Assembly (NCBI GenBank): GCA_019677205.1
Contig: JAAMXY010002492.1
Location: 1 to 64,000 of the forward strand
Source: Pinguiococcus pyrenoidosus
Lineage: Eukaryota > Sar > Pinguiophyceae > Pinguiochrysidales > Pinguiochrysidaceae
Direction of reading: 5' to 3'
DNA length: 64,000 nucleotides
Part shown: piece by piece, positions 11,115-21,292 of the stretch
How the letters are laid out: every line of letters starts with the position of its first letter
Numbering within the stretch: position 1 is the first letter of the stretch
Made by a program: the position numbers and the translations under genes
The notes under the pieces: generated by a model
The model's input: the letters and a program-made list of their open reading frames with translations, nothing else
Database searches by the model: none
What the model was told of the DNA's origin: nothing

Positions 11115-12370
11115 TTACTTCTTGGGCGCATCGTCGGGAACGGCCTCGGTGCTTTCCAACTCGGGCCGCTCACTTGCGGGCGCTTCGTCCGTCTCTTCGG
11201 CGCCCTCGGCGACACGCAGCCGCTGATTCTCTGCTTCCACGGCAGCCTTGGCGTCTGCCTCAAGGTGCTTCCGCCGCTTCTTCGGCGCCAGGGTCGTTCT
11301 GCAACAGGAAGTTGCGGATTCTGTCAGGAAAGCCGGAGCAACAGCAGGTTGGGCGACCGGAGCGCCGTACCTGAACTCTGGCTGGCGGATGGTGTGCCAG
11401 TCCTGTTCCTCCACTGCTCGTCGCAATCTACACGGGTTGCGGCGGTTGCTTCAGCGGAATTCGTGTGGCAAGACGTTGCGCATGCTCATGTCGAGCTTGG
11501 CGGGCCTGCTTACCGGAGCACCTGATCGCGCGCGGCGTCGTCGACGGCTGAAGCGATCTCAAAATCCCAATCAATCTCCTGCATGCACAGGTGAGGACGC
11601 CACGCGATCCACATGAGGAAGTCTTGAGGTCCAGTTGCCCTACCTCGAGCTTGATGGCGATGTTGTGCCACTTCAGGTGCATTATCCCGAACCTGCCCTT
11701 CGCGTGGTACTTGATCTCCTTCCGGTATTTGCCCTTGTTCACCACAACTTCCGCCACGCTATTTCACGTTGTGCAACAAGAAGGACAAGGCAAAAAAACC
11801 GTCAGCGGCGCAGGTCTGGCAGATTCCACACGCCAGCGTTGCACCCACCGAAGCTGCTCCGGAAGCAAATCCTGGTGGATCTCCGACAGGTTGATGGCCT
11901 TCTGCAGGCAGCGTTTAATCTGCAAAGAGAGCGTCAAGCCGTTGCTTCAGCTTAAGGCCTGGTATCGGAAGATCAGAGCACTGGAAGCGTCTCACCATCG
12001 GCGCGTAGTGCTGCTTGTTGCTGAACTGCAGCTGGAGCTGCGCCTGAGGCACGTGCTTGCCGCGGATGATGAACGCCGCCATGTTCATCTTGTACGGGCT
12101 GCCTCTCAAGTTCCTGTACATTTCGCGTCAGCAAAGCGTGTCCTCCGGAGATATCAACAGACTCTCCAACCTTGAATGCGCCCACTGGCTTCGCAGGTCC
12201 GCTCGGCGGCGCAGACGCGGGAGTTTCTCCTGGGGCTCCTCTCGGTACATGGCGTTTGCCAGCACTTGCGGAAGGACCGTCGGCGATTTCTTGCGCAGAG
12301 CGACTGCCATGGTGCGCACGTTTGGAAGGAGGCGAGCGCTGCCGCTGACGGGCCGCAAAACGCGCATCAT
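11115..12370 (-). CDS. MRPL22: mitochondrial large-subunit ribosomal protein uL22m
   Basis: Seven exons: 12370-12171, 12113-11996, 11919-11849, 11758-11644, 11578-11514, 11427-11371 and 11298-11115. The introns are 57, 76, 90, 65, 86 and 72 nt and all phases agree; the product is 269 residues. Residues 67 onward carry the uL22 fold: RGSPYKMNMAAFIIRGKHV, then the helix with QLQFSNK, then the conserved C-terminal hairpin NKGKYRKEIKYHAKGRFGIM. The last of these is typical of mitochondrial and bacterial L22, whose beta-hairpin lines the exit tunnel. An Arg-rich N-terminus (MMRVLRPVSGSARLLPNVR) is consistent with a mitochondrial presequence. A Lys/Glu-rich tail of about 80 residues extends past the family core. 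It is read from the same strand as the RCC1 gene, 273 bp upstream of it. Confidence 0.92.
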
Positions 12371-12456
12371 CTTGCTTGTCTTGGCGCGCGCTTGCGGAGG
12401 CCGTGGCGAGGTCGGTAATGATGGAGATAAGAGCTTGAAGCTGTTTTGCGAAGCCC

Positions 12457-12483
12457 AAAAAAAAAAAAAGCAGAACGCAAAAA
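12457..12483 (-). terminator. RNA polymerase III terminator T-runs
   Basis: On the minus strand a T5 run (12483-12479) begins two bases after the tRNA discriminator, followed by a T13 run (12469-12457). Runs of four or more T are the standard Pol III stop signal, so the second is a back-up. Confidence 0.8.
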
Positions 12484-12484
12484 G

Positions 12485-12566
12485 CGATACTTGCAGGGTT
12501 CGAACCTGCGCGGGTTATCCCCAATGGATTTCAAGTCCATCGCCTTAACCACTCGGCCAAAGTATC
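12485..12566 (-). tRNA. tRNA-Ser (anticodon UGA)
   Basis: An 82-nt class II tRNA. The acceptor stem GATACTT pairs with AAGTATC and the discriminator is G. The D arm is GGCCGAGTGGTTAAGGC, and the anticodon loop CTTGAAA gives UGA. A long variable arm follows, then the T arm with GGTTCGAACC. Internal A and B boxes are present. There is no intron and CCA is not encoded. Confidence 0.97.
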
Positions 12567-12623
12567 CGAGGAGCACCAGAGCTCCACAACAGCAAAATGT
12601 ACCGGGTGACAGCAGGAAAATCG

Positions 12624-12633
12624 GCATATATAA
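12624..12633 (-). promoter_or_regulatory. TATA-like element upstream of tRNA-Ser(UGA)
   Basis: TTTATATATG on the minus strand lies about 60 bp upstream of the tRNA 5' end in otherwise GC-rich DNA. Some lineages use upstream TATA elements for tRNA genes. The distance is longer than usual, so this is tentative. Confidence 0.3.
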
Positions 12634-12791
12634 ATGACAAGCTACGGTCCGCATTTGGCCTTCTGTGACGGCGATGTCCGACACCGAAGTGGCGAGCCAC
12701 GATGGCGATAACTGAGAATTGGAGGGTATTGAGAAAGGAGTTTCATCGTCCTCAACTTGGGACCAAAGGCCGCTCACACCCATGCGTCGGC

Positions 12792-14393
12792 TCAAACTAC
12801 CATGGTGTTCAGCGCCCTGCGCAAACGGTTTCTATGGACATGCGAAAGGTACTGGTACCTTCTCGCGATGTAGAGCAGGATTCTAGCTAGAATGAGGAAC
12901 CAAAAGAGCGAGGCTAGGCCTCTGCTGATAATCTGCACCAGAGGTGACGCCTCGGGCGAGAGCCAGGCTTGCATTTGAAGCTCGTGCCAAGGGGCGCCGC
13001 TTCGCCACTGGAAGAGGGGCTTCATGCCGCGAAAGTTGGCCATCGCGTGCAGCAGGACGCCAGGGGCCAGTATCCGCCACATCGGCACCTGCGGCTCCAG
13101 CAGCTCTCGATTCGCGATCCCGAGCGCGGTCAGCGCCCCGCACATTTCCTGCACCGGGAACAGCCCGCGTGCGATGGCAAAAAACATTCGGGACCCGCCG
13201 TTCGGGCCTGGCCTATACAGTAAAACTCTGAGGCGACCGCAGGCAGCCGAGTTAGCGCACCACACGGGGACGGGTCCGCGGGATACGGCAAGACGCACCT
13301 TCTTGCGGAGTCAGCAGCTTTTAGGCCTGCGGACGCCGCAACGATGTAGAGCATGTGATACGAAGGGGATCGCTGCCAGTAGGGTTTTAACCGTAGCTTG
13401 GGATGCCCCGGAATCTGTGGACTCTTGCTCTCGATCTCCACGGCGTGAGGGATCGCGGGTCGCGTACTGGGCAGGGTACGCGAGGTCTTCCGGTCTCGCT
13501 CGTGCGGGCTCCCACAGCATTTGTGGTAGATCGCCACCTTGGCCGTCTCCTCGACGAGCGGCGCCACGACACAGCTGATCACAAACTGGATCGCGAACAG
13601 CGACGACGGCTTCACGCGGATCCCCCGCTCGCTGAGGACCCAGGGAATGGCCCACGCCGGGGTCTCGGGGAGCAGCTTGAGCACCACCTGCCGCTCCAGC
13701 ACGTTCAGCATGATGAGCTTGAGGATGGTGCACAGCACCACCTCGAGAATCGTCACCCTCAGGAAGCCCATGGACACCGCCCTGGTGACCGTGCTCACGA
13801 GCGCCTCGGCGGAGTGCAGCCTGCGGGCCAGCGAGATCCCTCGTCAGCCAGGCAGGCCGCGGACGCCCCTCTTCACACGCACACACAAACGTCCCGCACC
13901 TATCGTTGAAGAGCGTTGCCAAAAGGAAGGCAATGGGCACCACGGTTGCCGCGACCAGGCCCACATTCTCCCGGAAGCCAGCGTAGTAGGCCTCCGGCTG
14001 GTTCGTGGGGCTCTGCACGGCCACGTAGGCCAGCATGACCACGGCAGTGGCCATGCCCAGCAGATCAAACACGCTCTTGGCCGGGTTTCCCCAGCTGAGG
14101 AAAAGGTCCTCATCCGGCTCCATGGCGGGCCGCGCGGCCCGGGGCCACGGTGGAGCTCCTCTTCGAGGCCACGCGGGGTCCTCGGGGCTCCAGCCAGCCG
14201 AGGGCACGGCGTCGTATGCAGGCGCCTCGGCCTCCTGGGGGCTGAGCTTCGGCCGCCGGTAAAAGTCCGGCCCGGGCTTCCGCAGTCCCAGGCGCTCGCG
14301 AAGCGGCACGTCGGCCGCGTCGCTGCATCTGGCGAGGAGGCCGCAGAGCAGCAGCTGCAGCAGCAGCAGGCAAGGCAGCTCGGTCCTGGGCAT
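12792..14393 (-). CDS. PrsW-like intramembrane protease family protein
   Basis: Three exons: 14393-13900, 13820-13299 and 13212-12792. The introns are 79 and 86 nt, both phase 2; the product is 478 residues. The start at 14393 begins a strong signal peptide (MPRTELPCLLLLQLLLCGLL), then a Pro-rich segment of about 85 residues, as in secretory or complex-plastid precursors. Several membrane helices follow. The key motif APLVEETAK matches the EExxK metal-site motif of PrsW/CPBP-type membrane proteases. A later helix carries LLHAMANF, a plausible third-motif His. The middle motif, where PrsW usually has a Glu (GxxxxE), reads GLKAADSAR, so the acid is Asp or misaligned. PrsW cleaves anti-sigma factors in bacteria; eukaryotic members are poorly known. 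It diverges from the ankyrin gene, 157 bp away. Confidence 0.75.
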
Positions 14394-14550
14394 AGTCGCG
14401 AGAGACGCGGCCTCCGGCGTGAATTCCGTCATCGGACAGACGCGGAGACTTGCGACGGAGACGAAGTGAGACTTGAATTTACGGCATCTGTCACGACGCC
14501 GGCCGCGGCGCGATTCCATTGGCTTCCCTTCTTTCAAATTTCGGTCGGGG

Positions 14551-15906
14551 ATGCTCGGGCCTTATCGAAGCCTTACACGGCGGGCCATCGCGCGTGGCGA
14601 AGACATTCGCAGATCCCCCGGAGAGAATCAACGCAACGACCGGCGAATCTTCGCCGCCGACGCTCTGGAGCTGATGGAGACGGCCGTCGCGGACGTGTTG
14701 GCGGCCGCCAACGAGGTGCGCCATGCTGCCGCCAACATCGTGAGTTTCCCCGCTGAGGTGGACAAGCTGGACATCCGCGTGAAGGGCCTCCAGAAGGCTC
14801 TTCGGGGCCTCGGGAGTGGCAGCGGACCGGCTGAGAGGGAGATCCTGGAGGCGTGGCAGGACCACCTCCCCGGCACCGAGGAGGCGCTCCGGACGGCCAG
14901 CGAGCTCGTCAGGTCGGTGGCGAAGCCGCGGGTTTTCTACTGGAACTATGGGCGCATCGTGGAGTCCTTCGTCGATCTCAATGACGCCATCAGCGCCAAG
15001 CACCTGGAGCTGGAGAGCCTGGCCGCTGCAGTGAGGTTCCGCCACCAGCAAGAAAGCAAGGCCGGGGCGGACGAGGAGCAGCTCCGGCAAAGCCTGGTGC
15101 ACGACGCTGCGGAAGAGAAGCTCCGGACGCTGGCGGGAGAGCTCATCCTCAAGTGGCTCACGGGCTGCACCAAGCGGCGCTTGGAGCTGCTCCGTTGGTA
15201 CGAGAAGAGCATGAGGAAGCATCTGCTCTTCAACAAGATGCGGCAGAATGCGCGCAGGATCTCCCGCAAGGCGACCGACAAAGTCGTTCAGGGGGAGCGA
15301 AAAGTTCGCCGGGTGCTGGAGCGGACGGGGAGGGACGCGAGGCGCAATCTGCAGCGAATAAGAAGCGGAATCGAGCAGGAGCGGGTGTCCGAAAGCCTCC
15401 AGGACGGAGAGGGACTGCTGCTGCTGGACTTCGAGAACTTGGAGAACATCGAGAACGTCAAAGACGTCGAAAACCTCGAGAACCTGGGGGCCGGAGGCGT
15501 GCGAGAAGTTCCCCAGGACGAACTGGACGCCGCGATCGTCGCGGAGAAAGAGCGCTTTCTCGACGAAGACGCCAGCGCGATGCTTTGGATCTCGTGCTTC
15601 ATGGGGCACTCAAGGCACGTCGAAAGGCTCTTGGCCGAAGGCGTCGACACCGATGCAGTTTGCCCCGAATCGGACGAAGCCGTGGAAAACGCGAGGGGAA
15701 TATCGGAGTTCGTCGGGGCGACGCCCTTCCTGGTTGCCTGCATCAAGGGCCGAGGAGAGATTGTCCAGCAGCTACTGGATGCTGGGGCCGATCCGGGCGC
15801 GTGCATGCCAGACGGCTCCACCGGCGCAGATCTAGCAATTCGGAATGGCCACAAGGAGATCGCAGGCATACTAAATCCAGTTTCCACCATGTCCCAGCGC
15901 TTTTGA
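14551..15906 (+). CDS. helical protein with C-terminal ankyrin repeats
   Basis: A single exon of 451 residues. 14551 is the first ATG in frame. Residues 20-300 are rich in Ala, Glu, Arg and Leu and look like long helices or coiled coil (EKLRTLAGELILKWL, RRLELLRWYEKSMRKHL). A stretch near residues 285-315 has repeated ENLENIENVKDVENLENL-type units. The last 110 residues form about three ankyrin-like repeats (LWISCFMGHSRHVERLLAEG, ATPFLVACIKGRGEIVQQLL, GADLAIRNGHKEIAGIL). The middle repeat is extended by an insert. Ankyrin repeats bind partner proteins; the partner is unknown. The minus-strand ORFs overlapping it are shadows. Confidence 0.85.
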   Translation: MLGPYRSLTRRAIARGEDIRRSPGENQRNDRRIFAADALELMETAVADVLAAANEVRHAAANIVSFPAEVDKLDIRVKGLQKALRGLGSGSGPAEREILEAWQDHLPGTEEALRTASELVRSVAKPRVFYWNYGRIVESFVDLNDAISAKHLELESLAAAVRFRHQQESKAGADEEQLRQSLVHDAAEEKLRTLAGELILKWLTGCTKRRLELLRWYEKSMRKHLLFNKMRQNARRISRKATDKVVQGERKVRRVLERTGRDARRNLQRIRSGIEQERVSESLQDGEGLLLLDFENLENIENVKDVENLENLGAGGVREVPQDELDAAIVAEKERFLDEDASAMLWISCFMGHSRHVERLLAEGVDTDAVCPESDEAVENARGISEFVGATPFLVACIKGRGEIVQQLLDAGADPGACMPDGSTGADLAIRNGHKEIAGILNPVSTMSQRF

Positions 15907-16175
15907 GTTTCCCGGGTAGAACCAATGCTTGCCTAGCTAGCTAGCGGAGCAATCGTCACGACCGCTGTTGAGGACGTCGTCCGCTTGCGATACGTGGAGC
16001 GCAGGGGGCGCAGTGGAACAAGGCAACGTGTGACGGACCGGAGTATGCCGTGGCGCCACAGAGAAACGACATGTGGCTCGTGTCCTGCTTCCCGCGTGTC
16101 ATGTCCCCAAGTCCAGAGTGCAAGGACGCGAAGTGCTTTCACAAGCTATTGTACTGTTGTCAAGCGAGTTCCTAT

Positions 16176-18693
16176 TCAAGGGTCTACAACCTCCTTGACA
16201 AGAGCCCGGCTCTCCAGCTCCTCCAGCACCGCGGAAGCGGCCGTCTTCCCGCTGAGAATCGCCCCATTCACTGTGGGAGTGTCCCTAGAGACGGCGTGGG
16301 GTGAGGACACGCGCTTGCACGGCAAAAGGAAGCAATGCTCAGCACGACGCATACCGATGGTCACCGCAGACACAGATTCCATCCTTCACTACCATGCTCC
16401 GCTTGAATCCCTGCAAGAAACATGTTGGTTCATCAGCTCTGAAACGCAGGCTCGCTCGAGGTATGCGCCATCCCCTCACCCTATCATTTGGAGGCGTCTG
16501 TGACGGCTGCGAGTATTGCGCCGTGTAGAGGGTGAGGAACTTCCACTTCGCGACCTCTGCGGTCCCGAACCACCTCTCCAACTCTGCACGAACGCTCTTC
16601 TCCAGCGCCTTCGCCGCGCCAGCTGTGCCTCCCCCTGCAGCAGGAGGCATGCCCACGACAGCAACGCTCGCCAGCGTTTGACCCTGTTGTCGCCATCAAG
16701 CACTCAGCTCGGGCGGCCTCGTCGCAGCGCCTGCAGCGGCATTTGACGTCTTACCGACGGCGCATAGTTGGGATTGATGGCGCTCGGGAAGCACATGCTG
16801 TTGATGAGCCCGCCATCGCTGTGGAGAGCGGATCAGGTCTTGCAGGCCCTGCAGAGCGCCTCGCGTTCTTCCCTGGCGCGTACCTCTCTCCGTTCAAGAT
16901 GAGGATAGGGTCCCTGATGGGCGGCGGCCCGTCAAAGGTGTAGTAGAGGCAAGTGCTCGACCTCCCATCTTCATTGAGGAAGACACCGTCGTCTTCATCC
17001 CTGCAGAGAGCACCAGAATTCAGCAAGGCGAAGCGCCCCTGCGCGCAATACAACGGCCTCGACAACGTACCCCATGACGTTGGCGCCCTTCAGCAAGCTC
17101 GCGCACGCAGGCGCATCGGTTGCGATGACCAGCGAGTCGCATGCCAGTACAGTGCCGTTGACCAGCGCGACGCCACGCCCAGACCGATCGATTGCGCTCA
17201 CTGGTGTGTTGAGCACCACGGTGCCCTCGGGAAGCTTGCTGGCCAGCTGTTGCGGGACGGCGCCGATGCCATCTCTCGGGAGGGTAGCTGCACCCTGCGC
17301 ACACCACTTTCGTATCAAAGAGCAGGCCTTACGGGCTCAGTGTAGGCAAGCTGGTCTCACCTCTGCGAACATCTTGAAGACGAATTCGAACATCCTTGAT
17401 GATTGCAGCGACAGCGGGGCCAGGAAGATGCCGCTCAGAAACGGTCTGAAAAACGCCTCGACCATGAGCGGCGAGAATCCTCTGCGAAGGCATCGAGCGC
17501 GAGAGCCAAGAGCCAAGCAACAAGAGGCAAAAGCAAGAACAAGCAAAAGCAAAAGCAAAAGCAAAAGCACAAGCACAAGCACAGGCACAGGCACAAGCAC
17601 AAGAACAAGCACAAGCACAAGCACAAGAACAAATTGCAAAGGTCAGCACGTCGTAATTTCGCTTCATCATGGGGGGAGGGGCGCGCGCACCTGATCTTCC
17701 TCAAGTACTCTTCCGTGTCAACTTCATCTTTCTGAAGAATCTCGCCCACGGTTTCCACCTGATGATTACGGCGGCTCAGCCACCAACCGATCATCTCCTC
17801 CGCCCAGCGCCGATGCATTACCTGCAAGCGCAATGACAAGTATGCCACCAATAGCTTGTCGATCAGGCTGCCGATCGGGGCGGACAGGCCCGCCAGAGCT
17901 TTAATGGGTCTGCGGAATGGATCGGAGATGGTATAGAACCCTCCATCTCGTCGTATGACGGCTCCAGGCTCGAACGAGTAGAGATCTAGAGGAGCGGGAC
18001 TTCGTTAGCCCGCTTCGTAGTTCGTATCGCCGCCCCGCGTGTTCCTCACACAGATTCGCTGCCTTACCAAGATCCTTGTAGTCCAGCTCCTCCTTCGCTT
18101 CCGGGTAGCTCTCGATGAAGACCTGGAAGCCGCGGTCCAAGATGAAGTCCTCCACCACGTCCGACCGAATCCGCCCGCCAACGCAATCTCCTGCTTCGAG
18201 CACTTTCACTTTCTTGCCAGCGTCGCAGAGCTTCCGAGCACAGATCAACCTGATGGGATCAGCAAAACAGCGGGGCGTCACGACAAGAGAGCAAGCCCAG
18301 CTCCAATCGCTGGGGGGGCGCACATAGCGTTTCCTGACCACCGCCCTGCACTCCTACTCATCACTCCATCAAGTGCATCACCCAGGAAGATCCCCAGCCC
18401 AATGCATCGGAGAACCGCCTACGGATCCCAAACCCCACGCAGCAATTCTGAAAGCACAGGAAGGCTGCGAAGCGAAGACGGTACCCTGCGAGGCCTCCGC
18501 CCACCACGATGACCTCTGCCACCTTCTCCTCGGGCAGCTGCAACACGCCGTCGTTCTTCAAAAGCTTGGTCCACCAGGACTTGAGCGGATTGGCCTTAAA
18601 AGCTCGCGACTCGGTGGCCATGAGGACGGGGATTGGGCGAAACGCCACGCTACCGCCAAGGCAGCTGAAGCACAGCAGAAGTGCGCGCATCAT
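16176..18693 (-). CDS. FAD-dependent amine oxidase family protein, probably plastid-targeted
   Basis: Eleven exons: 18693-18485, 18249-18068, 17985-17822, 17758-17691, 17481-17361, 17294-17071, 17000-16884, 16818-16755, 16683-16480, 16410-16355 and 16284-16176. All phases agree; the product is 505 residues. It opens with a signal peptide (MMRALLLCFSCLGGSVAF) and a short basic stretch; the V-A-F step resembles the ASAF-type signal of complex plastids. The Rossmann dinucleotide site VVGGGLAG is followed by VLEAGDCVGGRIRS, LDRGFQVF and FEPGAVIR. Later come FFRPFLSGIF, LPRDGIGAVPQQLA, the NYAPS region and the FAD-closing CGDHR...NGAILSGKTAA. The family is shared by cyanobacteria and plastids; its substrate is not established here. 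Intron 1 is 235 nt and intron 4 is 209 nt with a microsatellite; the rest are 63-82 nt. Confidence 0.92.
17520..17636. repeat. hexanucleotide-type microsatellite inside an intron
   Basis: Runs of AAAAGC, ACAAGC and ACAGGC units on the plus strand lie wholly within intron 4 of the amine oxidase gene (17482-17690). On the coding (minus) strand this is a long T/G/C-rich tract just before the acceptor, so it may serve as the polypyrimidine tract. The Cys/Leu-rich ORFs predicted across it are artefacts. Confidence 0.85.
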
Positions 18694-18953
18694 CTTCCAC
18701 TCTTTCGTGGCGCGTCGCGCGACAGAAGCGACGGCGACGATGCGGACCTCCGGCGCAGAACGCCCGGCCTCTTCGGCGTTCAGATCTGCGTCATCTTGAG
18801 GATCGCTTCGGGTCGGCTCGCAACGTGCTGCGCGCGCTAGATCGATACAGAGCTCATATCGAAATGGCGCGAGATGCTGTGTCGCGCCGGATCTTCTCGT
18901 GTCGCGCACCTGCCAAGAGGGACAGAGCGCCACAGCGCGCCACAGACACCGCG
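18694..18953. promoter_or_regulatory. bidirectional promoter, amine oxidase / SUZ12-like
   Basis: These 260 bp separate divergent ATGs. GAAATGGCGCGAGA at 18861-18874 lies about 90 bp before the plus-strand start and matches a motif seen upstream of other genes here. Promoter function is inferred from position. Confidence 0.45.
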
Positions 18954-20665
18954 ATGAGTCAGTCCCAGGCCCTGAAGGCTACGAGTGAGGAGGCTTCGTT
19001 TCGGCGGGAGTTCCACGAGGTGAGCAGACGATGACCAGCTCCGGTCAGACGGCCCTCTAACCCGCCGCGCAGGCGTTCGCCGCGGTGGAAGTGCTGCAGC
19101 GACGCCGACGCCGGAGCCCGCTCTTCCGCAGAAAGTGCCTGCGCTTCCAGGCGGAGGAGGGCAGCGCCAGGAAGAAGACGCCAGCGTGGAACCCGACGGT
19201 TTTCCTCAAAGTGCAGATGTCCGTGGAGGAGAGGAGGTCTCTCGCCGTCGTCCTGTGCCTTTGCGTGCTGTTCAAGAAGCAAGGCGAAGACCACTTCGAG
19301 CTCCTCGAGTGCAGTGCGAAGCCCATCATGCATGCGCGGGCCACGGCCGTGTCGTTCGCGCTGCACACGTCCCCGGGACACCTGGCCGAGGCACCCCAAG
19401 GCCTTGCTCGCTTCGTCGTGTGCACCACGCAGGTGCTCACGTCTCAGCAGCACTGGGCCGCGGTGGAGCCGGACTCGAAGCTTCGCTGGACCCGCGAGAA
19501 GCTGGAGGCGCTGCACTCGCACCTTCTCGTCTTCGGCGGTGCCGCGGCGGCGGATCAGCTTCATGGCGGCAGCACCAGGGTGATCGACCTCTCGGGCTGG
19601 GACCGCAATGCCCACGACTCCGCAGTGTCGCTTTGCCTGTCTCCGCCGAGGCGCGGCCTCAACCTCGGGCTCTCCCTGCCGCGAGCAGCGAAGACCCGTG
19701 CGCCTGCGACGGTGGCATACTATCACTTTGCTTTCCCGGTCCCGAAGGGTGCGGACGAATCGGACGCGAGCAACTTGTCGGCGGACGAGGTCGAGATCGA
19801 TGTCGAGAAGCGGCTCCGGCGGCAGGGTGACCAGGACTGGAAGACGTGGGTGGAGACTCGCCATGATCTCGCCTGCCCCTTGTGCGGCGCGTACATTGCC
19901 AAGTCAGAGAGCGAGCTCTTCGCACATCTTCGCACCTGCCATCCGCAGCTTCGCTTCGAGGCCTTCCTGGACGAAGGGCACAGGATGCACTGCGTGGTGC
20001 AGAACCTGCGGCACTCGAGCGAGAAGGCTCTTCGGCCCAAGAGAAAGCGAGACGAGAAGTTCTGTCCGCTCTACGTTCACAAGCGCCAGCGGGACGCAAG
20101 ATTCACGCTGTACCGCGTGCCGCTGCGCGATGCCGACACTCGCACGGGTCTTTCCGCAAGCAAGAAGGCCCAGGGGAAGATTGTTGCGAAGCCAAGCTCG
20201 AATCGGAGCTCCTTCGCGCCGGTACGCCAGTACTACCACTCGCGAACGTACCTGCCGCTGCTCCCGTCCGAGGTTGACATTGATAGCGACGAAGAGCTCG
20301 ACGACGACTGGATGCAGCAAGAGAGCGAAAGGCTGATTAACGAGTTCGAGGACGTCGCGCCGGAGGAAATTCTGCTGATGAAGCTCTGGAATCGGCACAC
20401 GCGAAGCCACAAGGTGCAAGCGGACAATCGAGTGCCGCACCTCCTTCGCCTGTTCGCGAAGCGATTCGCACCCACGATTGTTCGAGAGAACCTGTGGGAA
20501 GTCTTTCTCTTGCACGCCTTCAACCTCTGGGACAACTCGTTAGTCACGAAAGATGAGGTTCTAGAATGCGCGGCTGTAGTGCGCAACTACAGCAATAGTG
20601 TGGCTGATCGAGGCGAGACGGAGCAGTCGCTAAGCAACGGCAGCAGTGCGCTGGACTTGTCCTGA
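18954..20665 (+). CDS. SUZ12/EMF2-like Polycomb protein (C2H2 finger plus VEFS box)
   Basis: Two exons, 18954-19019 and 19073-20665, joined over a 53-nt phase-0 intron; the product is 552 residues. A single C2H2 finger (CPLCGAYIAKSESELFAHLR, then T-C-H) lies near residue 290. A VEFS box lies near residues 408-510: YYHSRTYLPLLPSE, the acidic DSDEELDDDW, then INEFEDV, MKLWNRH and the conserved closing helix. This finger-plus-VEFS order defines SUZ12, EMF2 and VRN2, the core non-catalytic subunit of Polycomb repressive complex 2. The VEFS box binds and activates the EZH2/E(z) methyltransferase that writes H3K27me3. The length is between VRN2 and EMF2. The basic N-terminus (RRRRRSPLFRRKCLRF) may aid nuclear import or DNA contact. 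Confidence 0.9.
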
Positions 20666-21292
20666 TGACAGAATGTAAGATGTCGATGCTCAGATCCAAG
20701 GCCCGAGCAAGAGCGCCACAGCTTGCGAAGGCCTCATGAAGAAGAAGAAGAAGAAGAAGAAGAGGACGGTGATGATGATTTTAATGATGATGAGAAACCC
20801 CTTCATTTCGTTCGTCGTCGCAAGGGCAGCGGGACTGCCCCAGCGTGCTACTTCAAACTGTTCTAAGAAGGAATCTCCAACGTGTCGAGGGCAGGAACTG
20901 CACGGATGGATATGACTTCTCCGATCCAATCCATGCGGCTGGACACGCGAGCAGAAAGCAAACAACAACACACTGTCCTGAGTCGGAAGTCAAGCAGCCA
21001 CTCAGCCGAGTGAAACTAGGAACCGTGGCGCTATGCAGCACCACGTCCTGCTGGATCTGCGCTGCCGTAAGCAACGCACCCGGAAGCCGCAAGTTTCGCA
21101 GACAACCGAATCGGAGCATCGTACCATGCACGGGAAGGCACGAGATAGAGAGAGAGAGAGAGAGAGACAGACGGACACGGAGAGAAAGGCAGAGAGGGGA
21201 AGAGGGAGGGAGAGGACACGCCTTGGACATCGCAACACTGGACAGATCGATCGCAGCACTGTGCGAACCGCAAACTCCGATCTCGCTTGCTT
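20666..21292. other. convergent intergenic region with GAA and GA microsatellites
   Basis: This lies between the 3' ends of the SUZ12-like gene and the kinase gene. It holds a GAA tract (about 20736-20763) and a GA tract (about 21145-21167). Short ORFs show no family signature. Confidence 0.6.
20736..20763. repeat. GAA/AAG trinucleotide microsatellite
   Basis: About nine uninterrupted AAG units lie 70 bp downstream of the SUZ12-like stop codon, in the presumed 3' UTR. The opposite-strand TTC run produces an apparent poly-Phe ORF that is not a gene. Confidence 0.9.

Noticed and set aside
14491-15609. 372-residue minus-strand ORF opposite the ankyrin protein
   Set aside because: Antisense shadow; the plus strand has ankyrin signatures and proper start context.
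17329-17851. Cys/Leu-rich ORFs resembling membrane or cysteine-rich peptides
   Set aside because: They are frames through an intronic microsatellite flanked by conserved amine-oxidase exons.
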